From CAVVSQ01 sp963848825 (GTDB lineage Bacteria; Planctomycetota; Planctomycetia; Gemmatales; Gemmataceae): a stretch of 64,000 nt of DNA. Location: contig CAWKFA010000009.1 in NCBI GenBank assembly GCA_963848825.1, forward strand, positions 62,001 to 126,000. The letters run 5' to 3'. The notes below the pieces were generated by a model, which ran no database searches, was not told where the DNA came from, and saw only the letters and a list, made by a program, of their open reading frames with translations. The translations under genes and the position numbers were made by a program. Shown piece by piece: positions 48,694 through 59,900 of this stretch; the first letter of the stretch is position 1, and each line of letters starts with the position of its first letter.

Positions 48694-49259
48694 TTATTCG
48701 GTGGGCGTTGACGGGGCCGGTGGCGTTTCCGGGGGCGGGCTGGTGCTTGCCGAGGACTCTTCCGGAGGATGGGTCGTTTCTACCTTCTCGCGGGGTTCTT
48801 CCTCGACGCGGGGCGCCGGTGCCACGCGCTTGACACGCGTCCGGGTCTCGCCCTCCTTGAGGAGTTCGAGGTAAGCCGTCTTGCCGCCGTCACCCAGGCG
48901 GCGTTCGTGTCGTTTGATGACGCGCGTGTAACCGCCCGGGCGGTCCTGGAAGCGCGGGCCGATATCGCTAAAAAGCTTCTGGATGATGGTGCGTCCATCA
49001 CCTTCTTCTTTACCTTCGACCGGCTTGACTTCCGCATCGGCCGCCGGACCCATGCGCGCAACCGCCATCCGGCGCACTGCAAGTCGCCTCGCTTCGCGAG
49101 AGTAATGAGCCTTTCAACAAACGGGCGCACTGCCTTGGCCTTTTCAAGGGTGGTGATAATCCGTTCGTGGCGGAACAGCGCCAGCGCCAGGTTCCGATAA
49201 AGGGCCAGGCGGTGAGGAGCGTTTCGGCCTAATTTGCGGCCGGCTTTTAAATGTCGCAT
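48694..49259 (-). CDS. rplQ: 50S ribosomal protein L17 with insertion and tail (one frameshift)
   Basis: N-terminus MRHLKAGRKLGRNAPHRLALYRNL and the body LITLAKRGDL are standard L17. A shift near 49080 joins to RRMAVARMGPAADAEVKPVE, an acidic insertion of about 20 residues, then KLFSDIGPRFQDRPGGYTRVIKRHERRLGDGGKTAYLELL (the usual core). A Pro/Glu/Ser-rich tail of about 40 residues follows. Total about 188 residues against roughly 120-130 in most bacteria. Last gene of the alpha operon. Confidence 0.9.
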
Positions 49260-49300
49260 GGGAATTCTGGGTTGAAGTAGTAGGTTTCAGGTAACATTGC

Positions 49301-50301
49301 CTAGCGTCGCTGGCTGGTTGGGAACTTCATCCCAAGGCTCAAACCACGTTCCGTGAGCTTGGCTTTCACTTCCTTCAGGGTTGTTTCGCCAAAATTGCGA
49401 ACTTCCAGTAGCTCTTCGTCCGAGCGGATGACCAGGTCGCGGACCGTCGCGATCCCCTCCGATTCGAGGCAATTCGTGGCCCGCACCGACAACTCCAGTT
49501 CGGCGAGGCTCATATTCAACTTGCGCTCGAGATCGTGATCTACCTGATCGGAAGCCCCGGTAGTCTCGGCACGTTCGTCCAGCGCCATCTCGGGGCCAGG
49601 CTCGGCAAACTGGATGAATGGATTCAGGTGTTTGCGCAGGATTTCGCGCCTTCGACGAGCGCCAGATGCGGTCCAACCGTGCCGTTGGTCCAGATTTCCA
49701 TGACGAGCTTATCGTAGTTGGTGCGCTGGCCAACGCGTGTTTCCTCGATTTCGTACTTCACCCGCACAACCGGGGAAAAACTCGAATCGACGGGAATGAC
49801 GCCGATTTCCCGCTCTTTACCGGCGTTATCGTCGGCGGTGCGATAGCCACGGCCATTTTCGACGGTCATTTCCACCACGAAGGGAACATCGTCGGTCATG
49901 GTGGCGATGATGTGCTCGGGATTGATGATCTGCACGGATTCATCGGTGATGATATTGGCGGCCGTGACCACACCTTTTTCGTGGCGGTCGATTCGAATCG
50001 TCTTGGGTTGCTCGCTCAGGTTTTTAACCACCAGGCTTTTGATATTCAGAATGATGTCCGTGACGTCTTCGACGACGCCGGGTACTGTCGTGATCTCGTG
50101 CTGCACGCCCTGAATCTTCACCCGGGTCACGGCGCTGCCTTCGAGACTCGACAACAAAATGCGGCGAAGACTGTTGCCAACAGTAACGCCGAAACCGCGT
50201 TCGAAGGGCTCGGCGAAAAATTTGCCATAAGTATCGGTCAAGGTCTCCCGTTCGGAAGTCAGTCGATTGGGCAACTCCAGCCCGCGCCATTTGATACGCA
50301 T
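49301..50301 (-). CDS. rpoA: DNA-directed RNA polymerase alpha subunit (one frameshift)
   Basis: The N-terminal domain reads MRIKWRGLELPNRL, FGVTVGNSLRRILLSSLEGSAVT, NPEHIIATMTDD and RVKYEIEETRVGQRTNYDKLVMEIWTNG (dimerisation). A shift near 49645 joins EGAKILRKHL, then the C-terminal domain ELELSVRATNCLESEGIATVRDLV...LLEVRNFGETTLKEVKAKL, which contacts promoter UP elements. About 333 residues. The ATG at 50301 is preferred over 50331. The shift hits an essential gene, so it is most likely a sequence error. Confidence 0.95.
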
Positions 50302-50388
50302 AGAAAGGACCTCCGTACAAAGAATAGCCACGCCCGGCCTGTGCCAACAAACCGCCCGCGCGGGTGGGACCAGGATAAACGCATGCCT

Positions 50389-51021
50389 TTATCGAGAGCA
50401 GAATTCGATGATTAGTTGTTCTTTCAAACCCTGCAAACGCGGATCGACATCCGAGCGTGTGGGCAAACGCGTCACGCGCCCTTCCGGAGGTTCTCCGGGG
50501 ACGATCTCCAGGAAATCCGGGATTGGCTGCGGGTGCGTCTGTTGGTTTAGTTTAACGAGCGCGGTGCTACCGGGCCGGTTCTTGACTGCGATCTTGTCGC
50601 CTGCTTTCAACAGGATGCTGGCGATGTTGCAGTGTTTGCCATTGATGCTGACATGGCCATGACCGACAACCTGCCGTGCCGCCGCCCGTGATGGTGCAAA
50701 GCCGAGGCGATGGACGATATTATCCAGGCGGCGCTCCAAAATGCTCAACAACGCTTCGCCGGTGTTTTCGGTGGATCGAGAAGCCAGGGTGAAATAGCGG
50801 CGAAACTGGTTTTCGAGCACGCCATAGAAACGTTTGAGTTTCTGTTTTTCGCGCAGACGCACGCCATATTCACTCAGCTTGCCGCGGCGAACGTGCATGC
50901 CGGGAGGGGAGTCGCGCCGTTCGATGGCGCACTTCGGGCTTTCGCACCGACTTCCCTTCAGGAAGAGTTTGACGCCTTCACGCCGGCATAACTGACACAC
51001 TGAATCGGTGAAACGAGCCAT
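50389..51021 (-). CDS. rpsD: 30S ribosomal protein S4, zinc-binding form
   Basis: An intact 210-residue S4. Four cysteines near the N-terminus (C9, C12, C26, C31; VCQLCRREG...RCESPKC) form the zinc-binding variant seen in many bacteria. The S4 RNA-binding core RLDNIVHRLGFAPSRAAARQVVGHGHVSINGK follows. Third from the end of the alpha operon, before rpoA. Confidence 0.96.
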   Translation of the reverse strand: MARFTDSVCQLCRREGVKLFLKGSRCESPKCAIERRDSPPGMHVRRGKLSEYGVRLREKQKLKRFYGVLENQFRRYFTLASRSTENTGEALLSILERRLDNIVHRLGFAPSRAAARQVVGHGHVSINGKHCNIASILLKAGDKIAVKNRPGSTALVKLNQQTHPQPIPDFLEIVPGEPPEGRVTRLPTRSDVDPRLQGLKEQLIIEFCSR

Positions 51022-51129
51022 TTTTTTTCGCTTCTAAATTATGGATTTTAGATGGAAGTTCTTTTGCCAGTTACTTTCAATCCAGGACAAGCGTGTGTCC
51101 TCAAGTCGTAACAACGTGGTTGAAACAAA

Positions 51130-51511
51130 TCACACACGGCGCATTTTTGGGCGGCCGGCAACCATTGTGCGGCAGCGGCGTAACATCCTCGATGGCCTTG
51201 ACGGACAGGCCGGCCGCTTGCAGCGCCGTGATCGCGGATTCCCGCCCCGATCCAGGCCCCTTCACTTTCACCTCGATCTCCTTGAGACCGAACTTCGTGG
51301 CCCGTTCGGCGGCGACTTCGGCCGCGCGCTGAGCGGCGAAAGGCGTGCTCTTGCGACTACCCTTGAAGCCCACGGTGCCAGCCGAAGCGAAACAGAGCGT
51401 GTCGCCGTTGGCATCCGTGATGGTAACAATGGTGTTATTGAAGGTGGACTTAATGTGGGCAACGCCACGACTAACATTACGCCGGGCCTTCTTTTTTTTA
51501 CTTTTTGCCAC
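51130..51511 (-). CDS. rpsK: 30S ribosomal protein S11 (one frameshift)
   Basis: Begins MAKSKKKKARRNVSRGVAHI and carries NTIVTITDANGDTLCFASAG and GPGSGRESAITALQAAGLSV as in S11. A one-base shift in a run of A residues near 51140 hides the normal ending DVTPLPHNGCRPPKMRRV with a stop at 51130-51132; the open frame runs on to 51101. About 126 residues. Confidence 0.93.
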
Positions 51512-51612
51512 TGTCGCGTCATCCTCAAGGAATGAGTACGCCCGACCACGTGGGCCGGGCTTGGTTGTGTAAACTTATTAGATACCTGAACCAATGGAAA
51601 TGGGCGCGACCG

Positions 51613-51999
51613 TTAGCCGCGCATTTCCTTCACGCCCTTCTTGCCGGCGACTGTTTTGCGCGGGCCTTTACGGGTGCGAGCATTGGTGCGCGTCCGCTGG
51701 CCGCGCACAGGCAGTCCACGGCGATGTCGATGACCTCGGTAACAGCCAATGTCACGCAAGCGGGCAATGTTTTGTTGCAACTGGCGGCGGAGCGGTCCTT
51801 CAACCGTGAACTCCCGGTCCAGGATCGTCGCCAGACGAGCCACATCTTCGTCGTTGAGGTCCTTCGCCTTGCGCAGAGGATCCACCTTGGCCTTCGCGCA
51901 CAGCTGCAGAGCAGTGGTCGGCCCGATGCCATAAATGTAACGCAGCGAAATGTGCGTGGCTTTATCGTTTGGAAGGTCAACACCCAGAATACGCGGCAT
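51613..51999 (-). CDS. rpsM: 30S ribosomal protein S13
   Basis: An intact 128-residue S13: MPRILGVDLPNDKATHISLRYIYGIG, the DIGCYRGHRHRRGLPVRGQRTRTNARTRKG core and a basic end. Part of the alpha operon between rpmJ and rpsK. Confidence 0.96.
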   Translation of the reverse strand: MPRILGVDLPNDKATHISLRYIYGIGPTTALQLCAKAKVDPLRKAKDLNDEDVARLATILDREFTVEGPLRRQLQQNIARLRDIGCYRGHRHRRGLPVRGQRTRTNARTRKGPRKTVAGKKGVKEMRG

Positions 52000-52080
52000 G
52001 GTCGAGAAATCTCCTGGCGAAAAAAGGCAGCTGCATTGTCGTTATGCGGTTCTTTCGGCCGCAAAGAGCCGAAACTTTGC

Positions 52081-52195
52081 TTAACCCTGGCGCTGCTTAT
52101 GGCGCAGGATTGGAGCAGATCACAAGCAGCTTGCCTTGCCGGCGAATCAGCTTGCAATTCTCGCAAATACGTTTCACACTGGCACGAACCTTCAT
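52081..52195 (-). CDS. rpmJ: 50S ribosomal protein L36 (one frameshift)
   Basis: A 37-residue L36, too short for most gene callers: MKVRASVKRICENCKLIRRQ, then VICSNPRHKQRQG. The zinc cysteines and His are present. A one-base insertion near 52105 breaks the frame, so that the plain reading stops early after SNPA. First gene of the alpha operon. The ATG at 52195 has AGAGGA eight bases upstream. Confidence 0.85.
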
Positions 52196-52256
52196 GGCTA
52201 TCCTCTTGCACGCTTTCCACTTGCGTCACATGGCCTAAAAAATTTCGCAAACCGCT

Positions 52257-52284
52257 ATTGTAGCGATTGATGCCAAAGTCACAA
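52257..52284 (-). promoter_or_regulatory. Sigma-70-like promoter of the alpha operon
   Basis: On the minus strand TTGTGA (52279-52284) and TACAAT (52257-52262) are separated by 16 bases, a good match to the -35 and -10 consensus. It lies 61 bases upstream of the rpmJ ATG. Confidence 0.5.
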
Positions 52285-52418
52285 GGGGAAAATTATTGTA
52301 GAGGAGCGGCGCCCTATGGCAAGGTGCTCGTGGACGAGCAAATAATTCCCCATCTCAAAAAAGAACGCGCAAGTTATCCCCCGACGGACGTTCGTACCGG
52401 CACCAACTCTTCCCCAAT

Positions 52419-52457
52419 AGAAGACGCCCGGCGGCGGTCGCCGGGCGTTCTTCTTTT
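52419..52457 (+). terminator. Strong rightward terminator upstream of map
   Basis: Arms AGAAGACGCCCGGCG (52419-52433) and CGCCGGGCGTTCTTCT (52439-52454) pair over 15 bp with one bulge, with a GCGGT loop and a TTTT run. It lies 96 bases upstream of the map ATG at 52553, so it can act as an attenuator or end a small upstream transcript. On the minus strand there is no T-run. Confidence 0.7.
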
Positions 52458-52552
52458 AAAGGGGGTTGCATGTTATCTCAAGTTTCCCAGAATAATGGAA
52501 GGGTTAGCCCCATAAATTCCGTGCCTTCGCTCCATGCATCCAGGGATATGTC

Positions 52553-53348
52553 ATGTTGCGTTCCCTTTATCCGCAAGCGCCAGAACTAAAGTCCCCCAGG
52601 GAACTTGCCTTGATGCGTGAGGCCGGCAAAGTGGTTGCCGAAGCGCTGCGTATTTGTCGTGACAAGGCCCGGCCAGGCGTTCGAACCTGTGAGATCGATA
52701 AAGCCGTCGAAGAGTTGTTTGCCAAACACAAGGCGCTATCGCTCTTCAAAGGCTATCCCGGCTCCAAAACCCCTTTCCCCGCCGTCACCTGCATTTCACT
52801 CAACGAACAAATCGTGCACGGCATCCCCGGCCAACGCGAGATTCGCGACGGCGACCTGGTGAAAATCGATACGGCTTGCAAGCTCAATGGCTGGTGCGCC
52901 GATGCCGCCATCACCATCATGGTTGGCAACGTTCGTCCTGAACGTCGCCGGTTAGTCGAGATTGGGGAACAGGTTCTCAATATCGCCATCCAAGAAATGC
53001 CGCGCGTACGCTGGTGGTCGGAAGTCGCCACCCGCATGCAGCAACTGGCGGAGAAGTCGGGATTTACCATGGTCGAGCAATATGTCGGGCACGGCATCGG
53101 CCGCATCATGCACGAAAACCCTCAGGTCCCCAATTACGTCAGCCGCGAAATGAAAAAGCAGGACTTTCGACTCGAAGAAGGACTGGTGCTCGCCGTGGAG
53201 CCGATGGTCAACATGGGCCGGGCGGATACGCGCAGTTCTGGCCGACCACTGGACGGTGGTGACCAAAGACGGCCTGCCTAGCGTCCACGTTGAACACACC
53301 CTGGCACTGACGAAGAACGGCGTTGAAATAATAACCCGGGATGAATAA
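52553..53348 (+). CDS. map: Type I methionyl aminopeptidase (one frameshift)
   Basis: Removes the first Met of proteins. The pitta-bread metal ligands are visible in DLVKIDTACKLNGWCADAAIT, GHGIGRIMHENPQVPNY and EEGLVLAVEPMV. A shift near 53228 joins ADTR to AVLADHWTVVTKDGLPSVHVEHTLALT, with the last metal ligand in VEHT, and stops at 53346-53348. About 265 residues. It is divergent from the alpha ribosomal operon; map is often in or near that operon in other bacteria. Confidence 0.9.
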
Positions 53349-53391
53349 TGCCGGCCGGCGCACGGGTTGCGCGGGCTTAAGGGAGAGCCTT

Positions 53392-55088
53392 ATGAGTTCG
53401 TTACGCCGTCCCCTTTATGCGATAGGTTTGCTGATCATGGCAACGACCGCCGCGTCCGCCAGCCCGGAGGCCACCGACAAGGCCAAGAAATTCGTCTCCG
53501 ACTATACCGCCAAAGTGCGGCCGCTCGAGATTGCCGCCAACCGTGCATGGTGGGACGCCAATATCAGCGGCAAGGACGAGGATTTCAAACGCAAGGAAGA
53601 AGCGCAAAACAAGATTGACGCCTTCCTGTCGGAGAAGTCCGCCTTCGCTGAAGTGAAGCAAATCAAAGACGACGGCAATATCGACGACGCTATTACCAAA
53701 CGCGCGATCGACGTCATTTATCTTGGTTACCTCGAAAAACAGCTTGCCAGCGACCTGCTTAAAAAAATGACCGCACTCGGCAACGCGGTCGAAAAGAAAT
53801 TCAGCACGTTCCGGGCCAATGTGGACGGCATGGAAATGACCGATGCCCAGGTCCGCAAGGTGCTCAAGACATCCACGGACAGCAAAAAACGCCAACAGGT
53901 CTACGAAGCGTCCAAGGAAGTCGGCCAACTCCTGGCGCCGGAATTGTTAGAGCTCGTCAAGTTGCGTAACCAGGCGGCGGTTAAGCTCGGCTTCGCGAAT
54001 TTTCACGCACTTCAGCTTTTTCTCAACGAACAGAATGGTGCCGATCTCATCAAACTATTCGATGAACTGGACCAATTGACGCGTGAGCCTTTCAAAAAAG
54101 CCAAGGCGGAAATCGACGTCGAGCTGGCCAAGGCATGCAAGGTCAAGGTCGACGAACTCATGCCGTGGCATTATCACGATCCGTTTTTCCAGGAGGTTCC
54201 CGGCGTCTTCAAGGCGAACCTCGACAAGATTTATGAGAATGCCGACCTGGTGGAATTGTGCCGAACCTTCTATCGCGGCATCGACCTGCCAATCGACCGG
54301 GTCATCGAGCGGAGCAACAACGACTTCGCGCCCAGGTCGGGCAAGAACCCGCATGCCTTTTGCACGGACCTGACCCGCGACGGCGACGACGTGCGCGTGC
54401 TCGCCAACGTGGTGAACAACGAATATTGGATGAGCACGCTGCTTCATGAGTTTGGCCATTCCGTTTACAGCAGCATCAATATTCCCGCCCAACTGCCTTA
54501 TGTGCTGCGCTGTGAAGCCCATATTCTCACCACCGAAGGCGTGGCGATGATGTTCGAGAAACTTTCCAAGCGCCGCGGCTGGCTGGAAAAGATGAAGGTA
54601 GCCGTCAGCGACGCCAAGGCCTTCGACGAGACGGCCAGCAAGATGTCCCGCTACCAACTGCTGATATTCTCGCGCTGGTGCCAGGTCATGCTCCGTTTTG
54701 AAAAGGGCATGTACGAGGACCCCACGCAGGACCTGAACAAGCTCTGGTGGGACATGGTGGAAAAGTACCAGTTCTTGCGCCGCCCGCCAGGCGCAACGCC
54801 CCGGATTACGCGAGCAAGATCCACATCGTCAGCGCTCCGGTTTATTACCACAATTACATGATGGGGGAGTTGTTCGCCTCGCAACTTCATCACGCGATCG
54901 CCCGCGACGTTTACAAAAACGCGGCGCCGGCAACTGTTATTTATGTCGGCAACAAGAATGTCGGCAAATTCATGCGCGAGAAAGTGTTCGAACCGGGCCG
55001 CACCCTGAGCTGGAACGAGTTGACGCGATTTGCCACGGGGTCCGACCTTAGCGCGGCGGCCTTCGCCAAGGATTTTCAAGGTAAGTGA
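53392..55088 (+). CDS. Secreted gluzincin metallopeptidase, M2/M3-like (one frameshift)
   Basis: GGGAG precedes the ATG at 53392. A signal peptide (about 1-22, ending ASASP) leads to a helical N-terminal half and the zinc motif HEFGH near residue 360 (TLLHEFGHSVYSSINIPAQLPYVLRCEAHILTTEGVAMMFE), whose glutamate ligand lies downstream. A shift near 54785 joins KYQFLR to the C-terminal MMGELFASQLHHAI. Total about 565 residues. The His-Glu-x-x-His context resembles angiotensin-converting-enzyme (M2) type peptidases in planctomycetes; M3 oligopeptidase is the alternative. Confidence 0.78.
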
Positions 55089-55101
55089 ACGCGAGAGATG
55101 T

Positions 55102-55468
55102 ATGACTGACCCCGAAACGCCGGCAAGCGCAGCTGGAAACCTTTGCCAATCAGTTTCCAGGCCGGGATTACGTAATCGAAATCGTTTGTCCGGAGTTTAC
55201 TAGCGTCTGTCCCAAAACAGGCCAGCCGGACTTCGGCACTATAACTTTCACCTATACGCCAGAAGCGACGTGCGTGGAACTCAAGGCCCTCAAGCTCTAT
55301 CTCCAACATTTTCGCGATCAGGGCATCTTCTATGAAACCGTGGTCAATCGCATCCTCGATGATTTTGTCCGAGCCTGTCAGCCACGCCGCTGCCGCGTAG
55401 TCGGCTCCTTTTCACCGCGGGGCGGGATCACCACCACCGTGACTTGCCAGTACGAAGCCCGCAAATGA
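55102..55468 (+). CDS. queF: 7-cyano-7-deazaguanine reductase (one frameshift)
   Basis: Queuosine pathway enzyme that reduces preQ0 to preQ1. Joining frames near 55128 gives LETFANQFPGRDYVIEIVCPEFTSVCPKTGQPDFGTI with the catalytic Cys in SVCPKTGQPD, then the downstream VELKALKLYLQHFRDQGIFYE QueF motif and RRCRVVGSFSPRGGITT. About 121 residues, the short YkvM-like QueF type. The start ATG at 55102 lies in the shifted frame. Other queuosine genes are not in the window. Confidence 0.85.
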
Positions 55469-55476
55469 GGTCGGTT

Positions 55477-56636
55477 ATGCCGGCGAAAATCTTCCTCACC
55501 CTGGCGCTGTGCACCGCCGTGACAGCACCAGCCTGGGCAGGCCTTTACAATACTTCAGAACCGGAAGAAGAGAAAAAAAGCGATAATAGCATCGATCCCC
55601 GCGATTGGTTTTTGGTATTCCGCGAAACGCTCATCAAGCTGCGCAGCATCGGCCTGGCCAATCCGCCCATCGACAACCCGTTGCGAAAACGCTACGTTCT
55701 CGAAGCGGCACTGGCATCCTCTGCCTCTGCGGGCACGCTTTCCACCGAACAAAAACTCAATCTCAGCGCCATTCTTGTTCGCCGGAAAAAACCAGATGAC
55801 GCCATCGCTCTGCTAACGCCGGTTAGCCGTCAAGAACCCAAAAACTTCTTGATCCTGAGCAATTTGGCCACCGCTTATCATCTCTCGGGCCAGGAGAGCC
55901 GGTGCTTGGAACTCTGGAACAGGCGCTGGCGGTCTGGCCGAAGCGAATGGATCAGGTCGAAGAACCGCTCCAGGCTTTCTTGCATGCCATCGGCTGGCAT
56001 AACGGGGCCTTCGACTTTTATCGCAAAGCCGAGACCTATCAGCTGAAACTGCTCAAACTGCGCGCGCGCGAGGCGGCGGCGCTCAAGCCTGGGCGCGGGC
56101 CCTTTGAGACGGTGGACGCCCTCTTTGACAATGGCCTGAGCCCGCCCAGTCCCGTAAGGTTCGTGGCCGAAAGCGGCAAATTCGAGCCCGGCAAGCTGGC
56201 TGCCCAGGAAAAAGCGAAACTACCCAAAGATGCCATCGACATCGTTCAGCAACTGTTGATTTGGCTTCCGGAGGACGTTCGCCTCTACTGGCTGCTTGGC
56301 GAACTTTACAACGCCCAGGGGGGCGCCAAAAACATACAGGCCGCCCGCCTGATCCTCGACGAACTGGGTGGTTTCGACGGCCTCGGGGTGCGCGCCGCAG
56401 AATTGGCCGATCATCGCAAGGAGTTACGTAATTACCAGAACCCGGACACGCAGCAATCGAATCTCAGCGACCTGGAAAAGAAACTAGATAGCGTCGAGAA
56501 ACCCGCGCAGGAAACGGGCCTGCGCCTCAACTGGCAAACACTGGGCACTGGGTTCGTGGCGGGGCTGGTGGTGGCCATTTTTGGCATGTGGCAGATTCGT
56601 GAGGTCCGTCGGCGTCGTCAAAAACGACAATCCTGA
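55477..56636 (+). CDS. TPR-containing membrane protein (one frameshift)
   Basis: A signal or anchor helix (KIFLTLALCTAVTAPAWAG) starts the protein; an alternative ATG at 55465 overlaps the queF stop. TPR-like helices follow (DDAIALLTPVSRQEPKNFLILSNLATAYHLSGQ, EQALAVWPKRMD after a shift near 55905), then a charged region and a C-terminal membrane helix (TGFVAGLVVAIFGMWQI) with a basic end. About 385 residues. No enzymatic motif; likely a scaffold in the envelope. Confidence 0.65.
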
Positions 56637-56918
56637 CTGGACGCGACTTACGCGGCAGCTGCATTCACAGGGGTTACGTCCAGGTCGGCGCTGAATACAA
56701 ATCTGCCACGAAAATGACTGCCGCGCTTCAGCAACACTCACCTGCTCACTTACTTTAGATCAATCCCTCATACAAGTTATGTCGACACGCGCGTCGCCAA
56801 TCCTGACGCTTCCACTGCATCTTGAAAACCGACAAAACTACAACTCGTCCGCACGCGGGGCCGGATTTTAAGCTACAATTGGTCAGGTACGCCCAAATCC
56901 CCTTATCGTAAGCCCGTC

Positions 56919-59900
56919 ATGCCGCGAACCTTAAACTGGAAGTTGCTATTCTGGACGCTGGGCATAATTCTTGGCCTTGGCATTGTCGTACATCTCGTCC
57001 ACGGCGTTCAGGTAAAGCGCCATGTGGGCACGTTTCTTGACCACGCGGATCACGCCAGGGAAGCTGGTGAAATCGACCAGGCCCTGACCTATTACACACA
57101 CTATCTCCACTATGAACCGGAAGACATCTCGGCCCTGGCCAAGTTTGGCCTGGCCCTGGATCAAAAAGCCGACAACCCCGACGACTGGCTGGGCGTGGTT
57201 CTGAGGTTTGAACAAGTTCTCCAGCGGGACCCGAGCCAGAGGGAAGTACGTTTTCGGCTCGTTCATAACCTCATTCAGCTTCACCGCTTCCGCGAAGCCA
57301 TCGCCAATATTCAGCGACTGCTGCCTGATGCCGACAACAAGGCCTTGCTCGAGCACATGCTCGGCTGGTGCCAGGAGGCAAGTAAGGATTATCCCAGGGC
57401 GGCCGCCTCGTTCGCCGCGCCATCGAGTTGGACCCCAAGCGGGTGGAAAGTTATGTGCTGCTGGCGCAAGTCTACCAGGATAGCCTGGACAAGCCGGCCG
57501 AGGCCCGCGCGGTGATGGATGCCATGGTTCTGGCCAACGGCGAGTCTTACCAGGTGTATCTGCTCCGCTCGAAATTCCTGCAACAACAAAACCACGCGGA
57601 CGAAGCGGAAGGCGACCTCGAAACGGCGCTGGCGCTGGCACCGCGGGAGCCGGCTGTTCTCCTGGCGGCCGCCGATTGGGCACAAGCGCGGGGCGATCTG
57701 CAGACTGCGCGTCAGTGGGTGCACAAAGGCTGGGAAGTGGAACCCGGCAATGTCGTTTTCATCAAGGCGCTCGCTGGCCTCGAAATGCGTGCCGGCCGGC
57801 GCGGAAGCCGTGGCCATTCTTACCGCGGCGCTGAAGGACATGCCCAGGACGTTTGAACTCCATGTACTTCTCACGGAATTGTTAATCGACGAAGGCAAGC
57901 TCACGGAAGCCGCCGCCAAGATCGACGGTCTCATCGACACGGGCATGCCAGGTCCGCTCCCTGACTATTTACGCGGCCGCCTGGCGATTGCCCGCGGCCA
58001 ATGGCCGGAGGCCCTCAATTATTTGGAACGCGCTCGCCTGGAGTTGGGGAGCAAGACGGACTGGTCGAGCCGCTTGCAAGCTCAGTTGGGCCTTTGCTAC
58101 CACCAGGTGGGCGATCACGATCAGGAACTCGTTGCCTTTCGCAGCGCAGTCGCCCAGAGCCCGACGTGGATTCTGGCCCGTGTGGGCCTGGGTTCGGCGC
58201 TGCTGGCGAACGGGCTAACCGACGACGCTATTATCGAACTACAACTTATCCAGAATGCATCCGACTGCGCCGCCCGAATTGTGGACGGTGCTGGCCCAGG
58301 CGCTTATCGACCGCAATCTTCGCCGTCCGGTGAACTTGCGGCGCTGGGAAGAAGTCGAAACTATATTGGCGCGTGCCGCCGAACAAAGACCGACGGCGCT
58401 TGAGCCCACTTGGCTCAAAGCCGAGGTCATGGCAGCTCAGAACAACTTTCATGCGGCCGAGGAATTGCTGGCAAAGGCCTGCGCCGCTCAGCCTGACCAA
58501 TGGGTATTTTGGTCGGCCCGGGCCGACCTGGCTGCCCGGCAAGAGCACTGGAAGGAAGCCGGACTCCTGCTCGACGATGCGCAAAAACTTGTGGGAGACC
58601 GTGCCGAGTTGCGCCTGACACGCTGCCGCCTCTTGCGTGCCGAAGGCAGCTCTTCGGCTCGGACCCAACTGGTGCAGCTCAGTAGCAATCTCGAGCGGTT
58701 CACGCCCCTGGAGCGTGCACGCATTTTGCGTGAACTGGCAGATACCTGGGCGAGACTTGGCGATAACGGTCAGGCCGAGGCTCTCTGGCAACAACTTGCC
58801 AGGGAACAGCCCCGCGATTTACGTAGCCGTTTCGCGCTTTTTGAGAACGCCCTGCATGGCCTGCAAATGGACAGAGCCCGAGCGCTTCTGGGAGAGCTGT
58901 ACAAGCTCGAGGGGGAGCAAGGCAAGTATACTGAGTTTGCCAAGGCGGCAATTTTGGTCCAGGAGTCCGCCGGCAAGCCACAACAACTCAACGAGGCACG
59001 CAAACGCCTGGAACAACTCGCACGCCGCCAAAAAACGTGGGCAGCAATCCCGCTTCTGCAGGCTCGCATCGACGAATTAACTGGCGACCAGGAACATGCC
59101 GTCGCCCATTATCTCCAGGCCTTCGAACTGGGAGAAAAAGAGCCTGTCCACATAGCGCGGCTGGTGCGGCTTTTGCTCCATTTCAAGCGGCATTTGGACG
59201 CCGGACAGGTACTTTACAAGGTCAAGGAGCAAATGCTGTTACCCCCGGAATTGCTTCGGCTCGAGACTGAAATTGCCCTGACCAATCAGAACGTGGTGGA
59301 GGCGAAGCGGCTGGCGCCCGCGCAGTACCCGCCTCAAGTAAGGACTATCGCGATTATTTATGGCTTGGCCGTGTCTACCATCGGGCCGGCGCCGAGCCTT
59401 TGGCCGAGGAAGCATTCCGCCAGGGTCTGGAGCTGGCGCCGCACGCGCCCGACACCTGGATCGCCTGGGCAGAACAGTTGACGCGTACCGGGCAACGCGA
59501 GCGGGCGCGCGCGATGACGTCGGCAATCAAGACGAAAGTCTCTAGCCGGCTGGCCCTTTATACCGAAGCCAGATGTTTTGAAGTGATGGGCCTTACAGAC
59601 GAGGCGGAAGGACTTTATCGTCTGGCCCTATCGCGGAATTCAGACGACTTTATCTTGCTAAGCCAGGCCGCTGACTTTTTCCGCCATGGGGATGAACCGG
59701 AGAAGGCGGTGCCGTTTCTTGAGGCGCTGATAAAGCTGGCCGGCAATGCCCCTGCCGAATCTATCGTGCAGGGCCGCCGCCACCTTGCCCTTTCTCTGGC
59801 GACAGATCGCGCTGGCAATGCAGCCATCGCCAAGGCGCTGCTGGACGGCAACCTGCAAATCCAGCCAAACAACCCAGCGGACCTGCGTGCCCGCGCCTAC

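Larger units (their letters stand above)
52196..52552. other. 357-bp divergent region between the alpha operon and map
   Basis: Contains the leftward promoter of the alpha operon, possible short rightward frames of no recognised family (for example 52267-52515) and a strong rightward terminator (52419-52457) upstream of map. It may encode a small transcript or an attenuator. Confidence 0.5.

Noticed and set aside
49624..49640. Truncated rpoA as a pseudogene
   Set aside because: The C-terminal domain continues in the next frame, and the gene is essential; an indel error is more likely.
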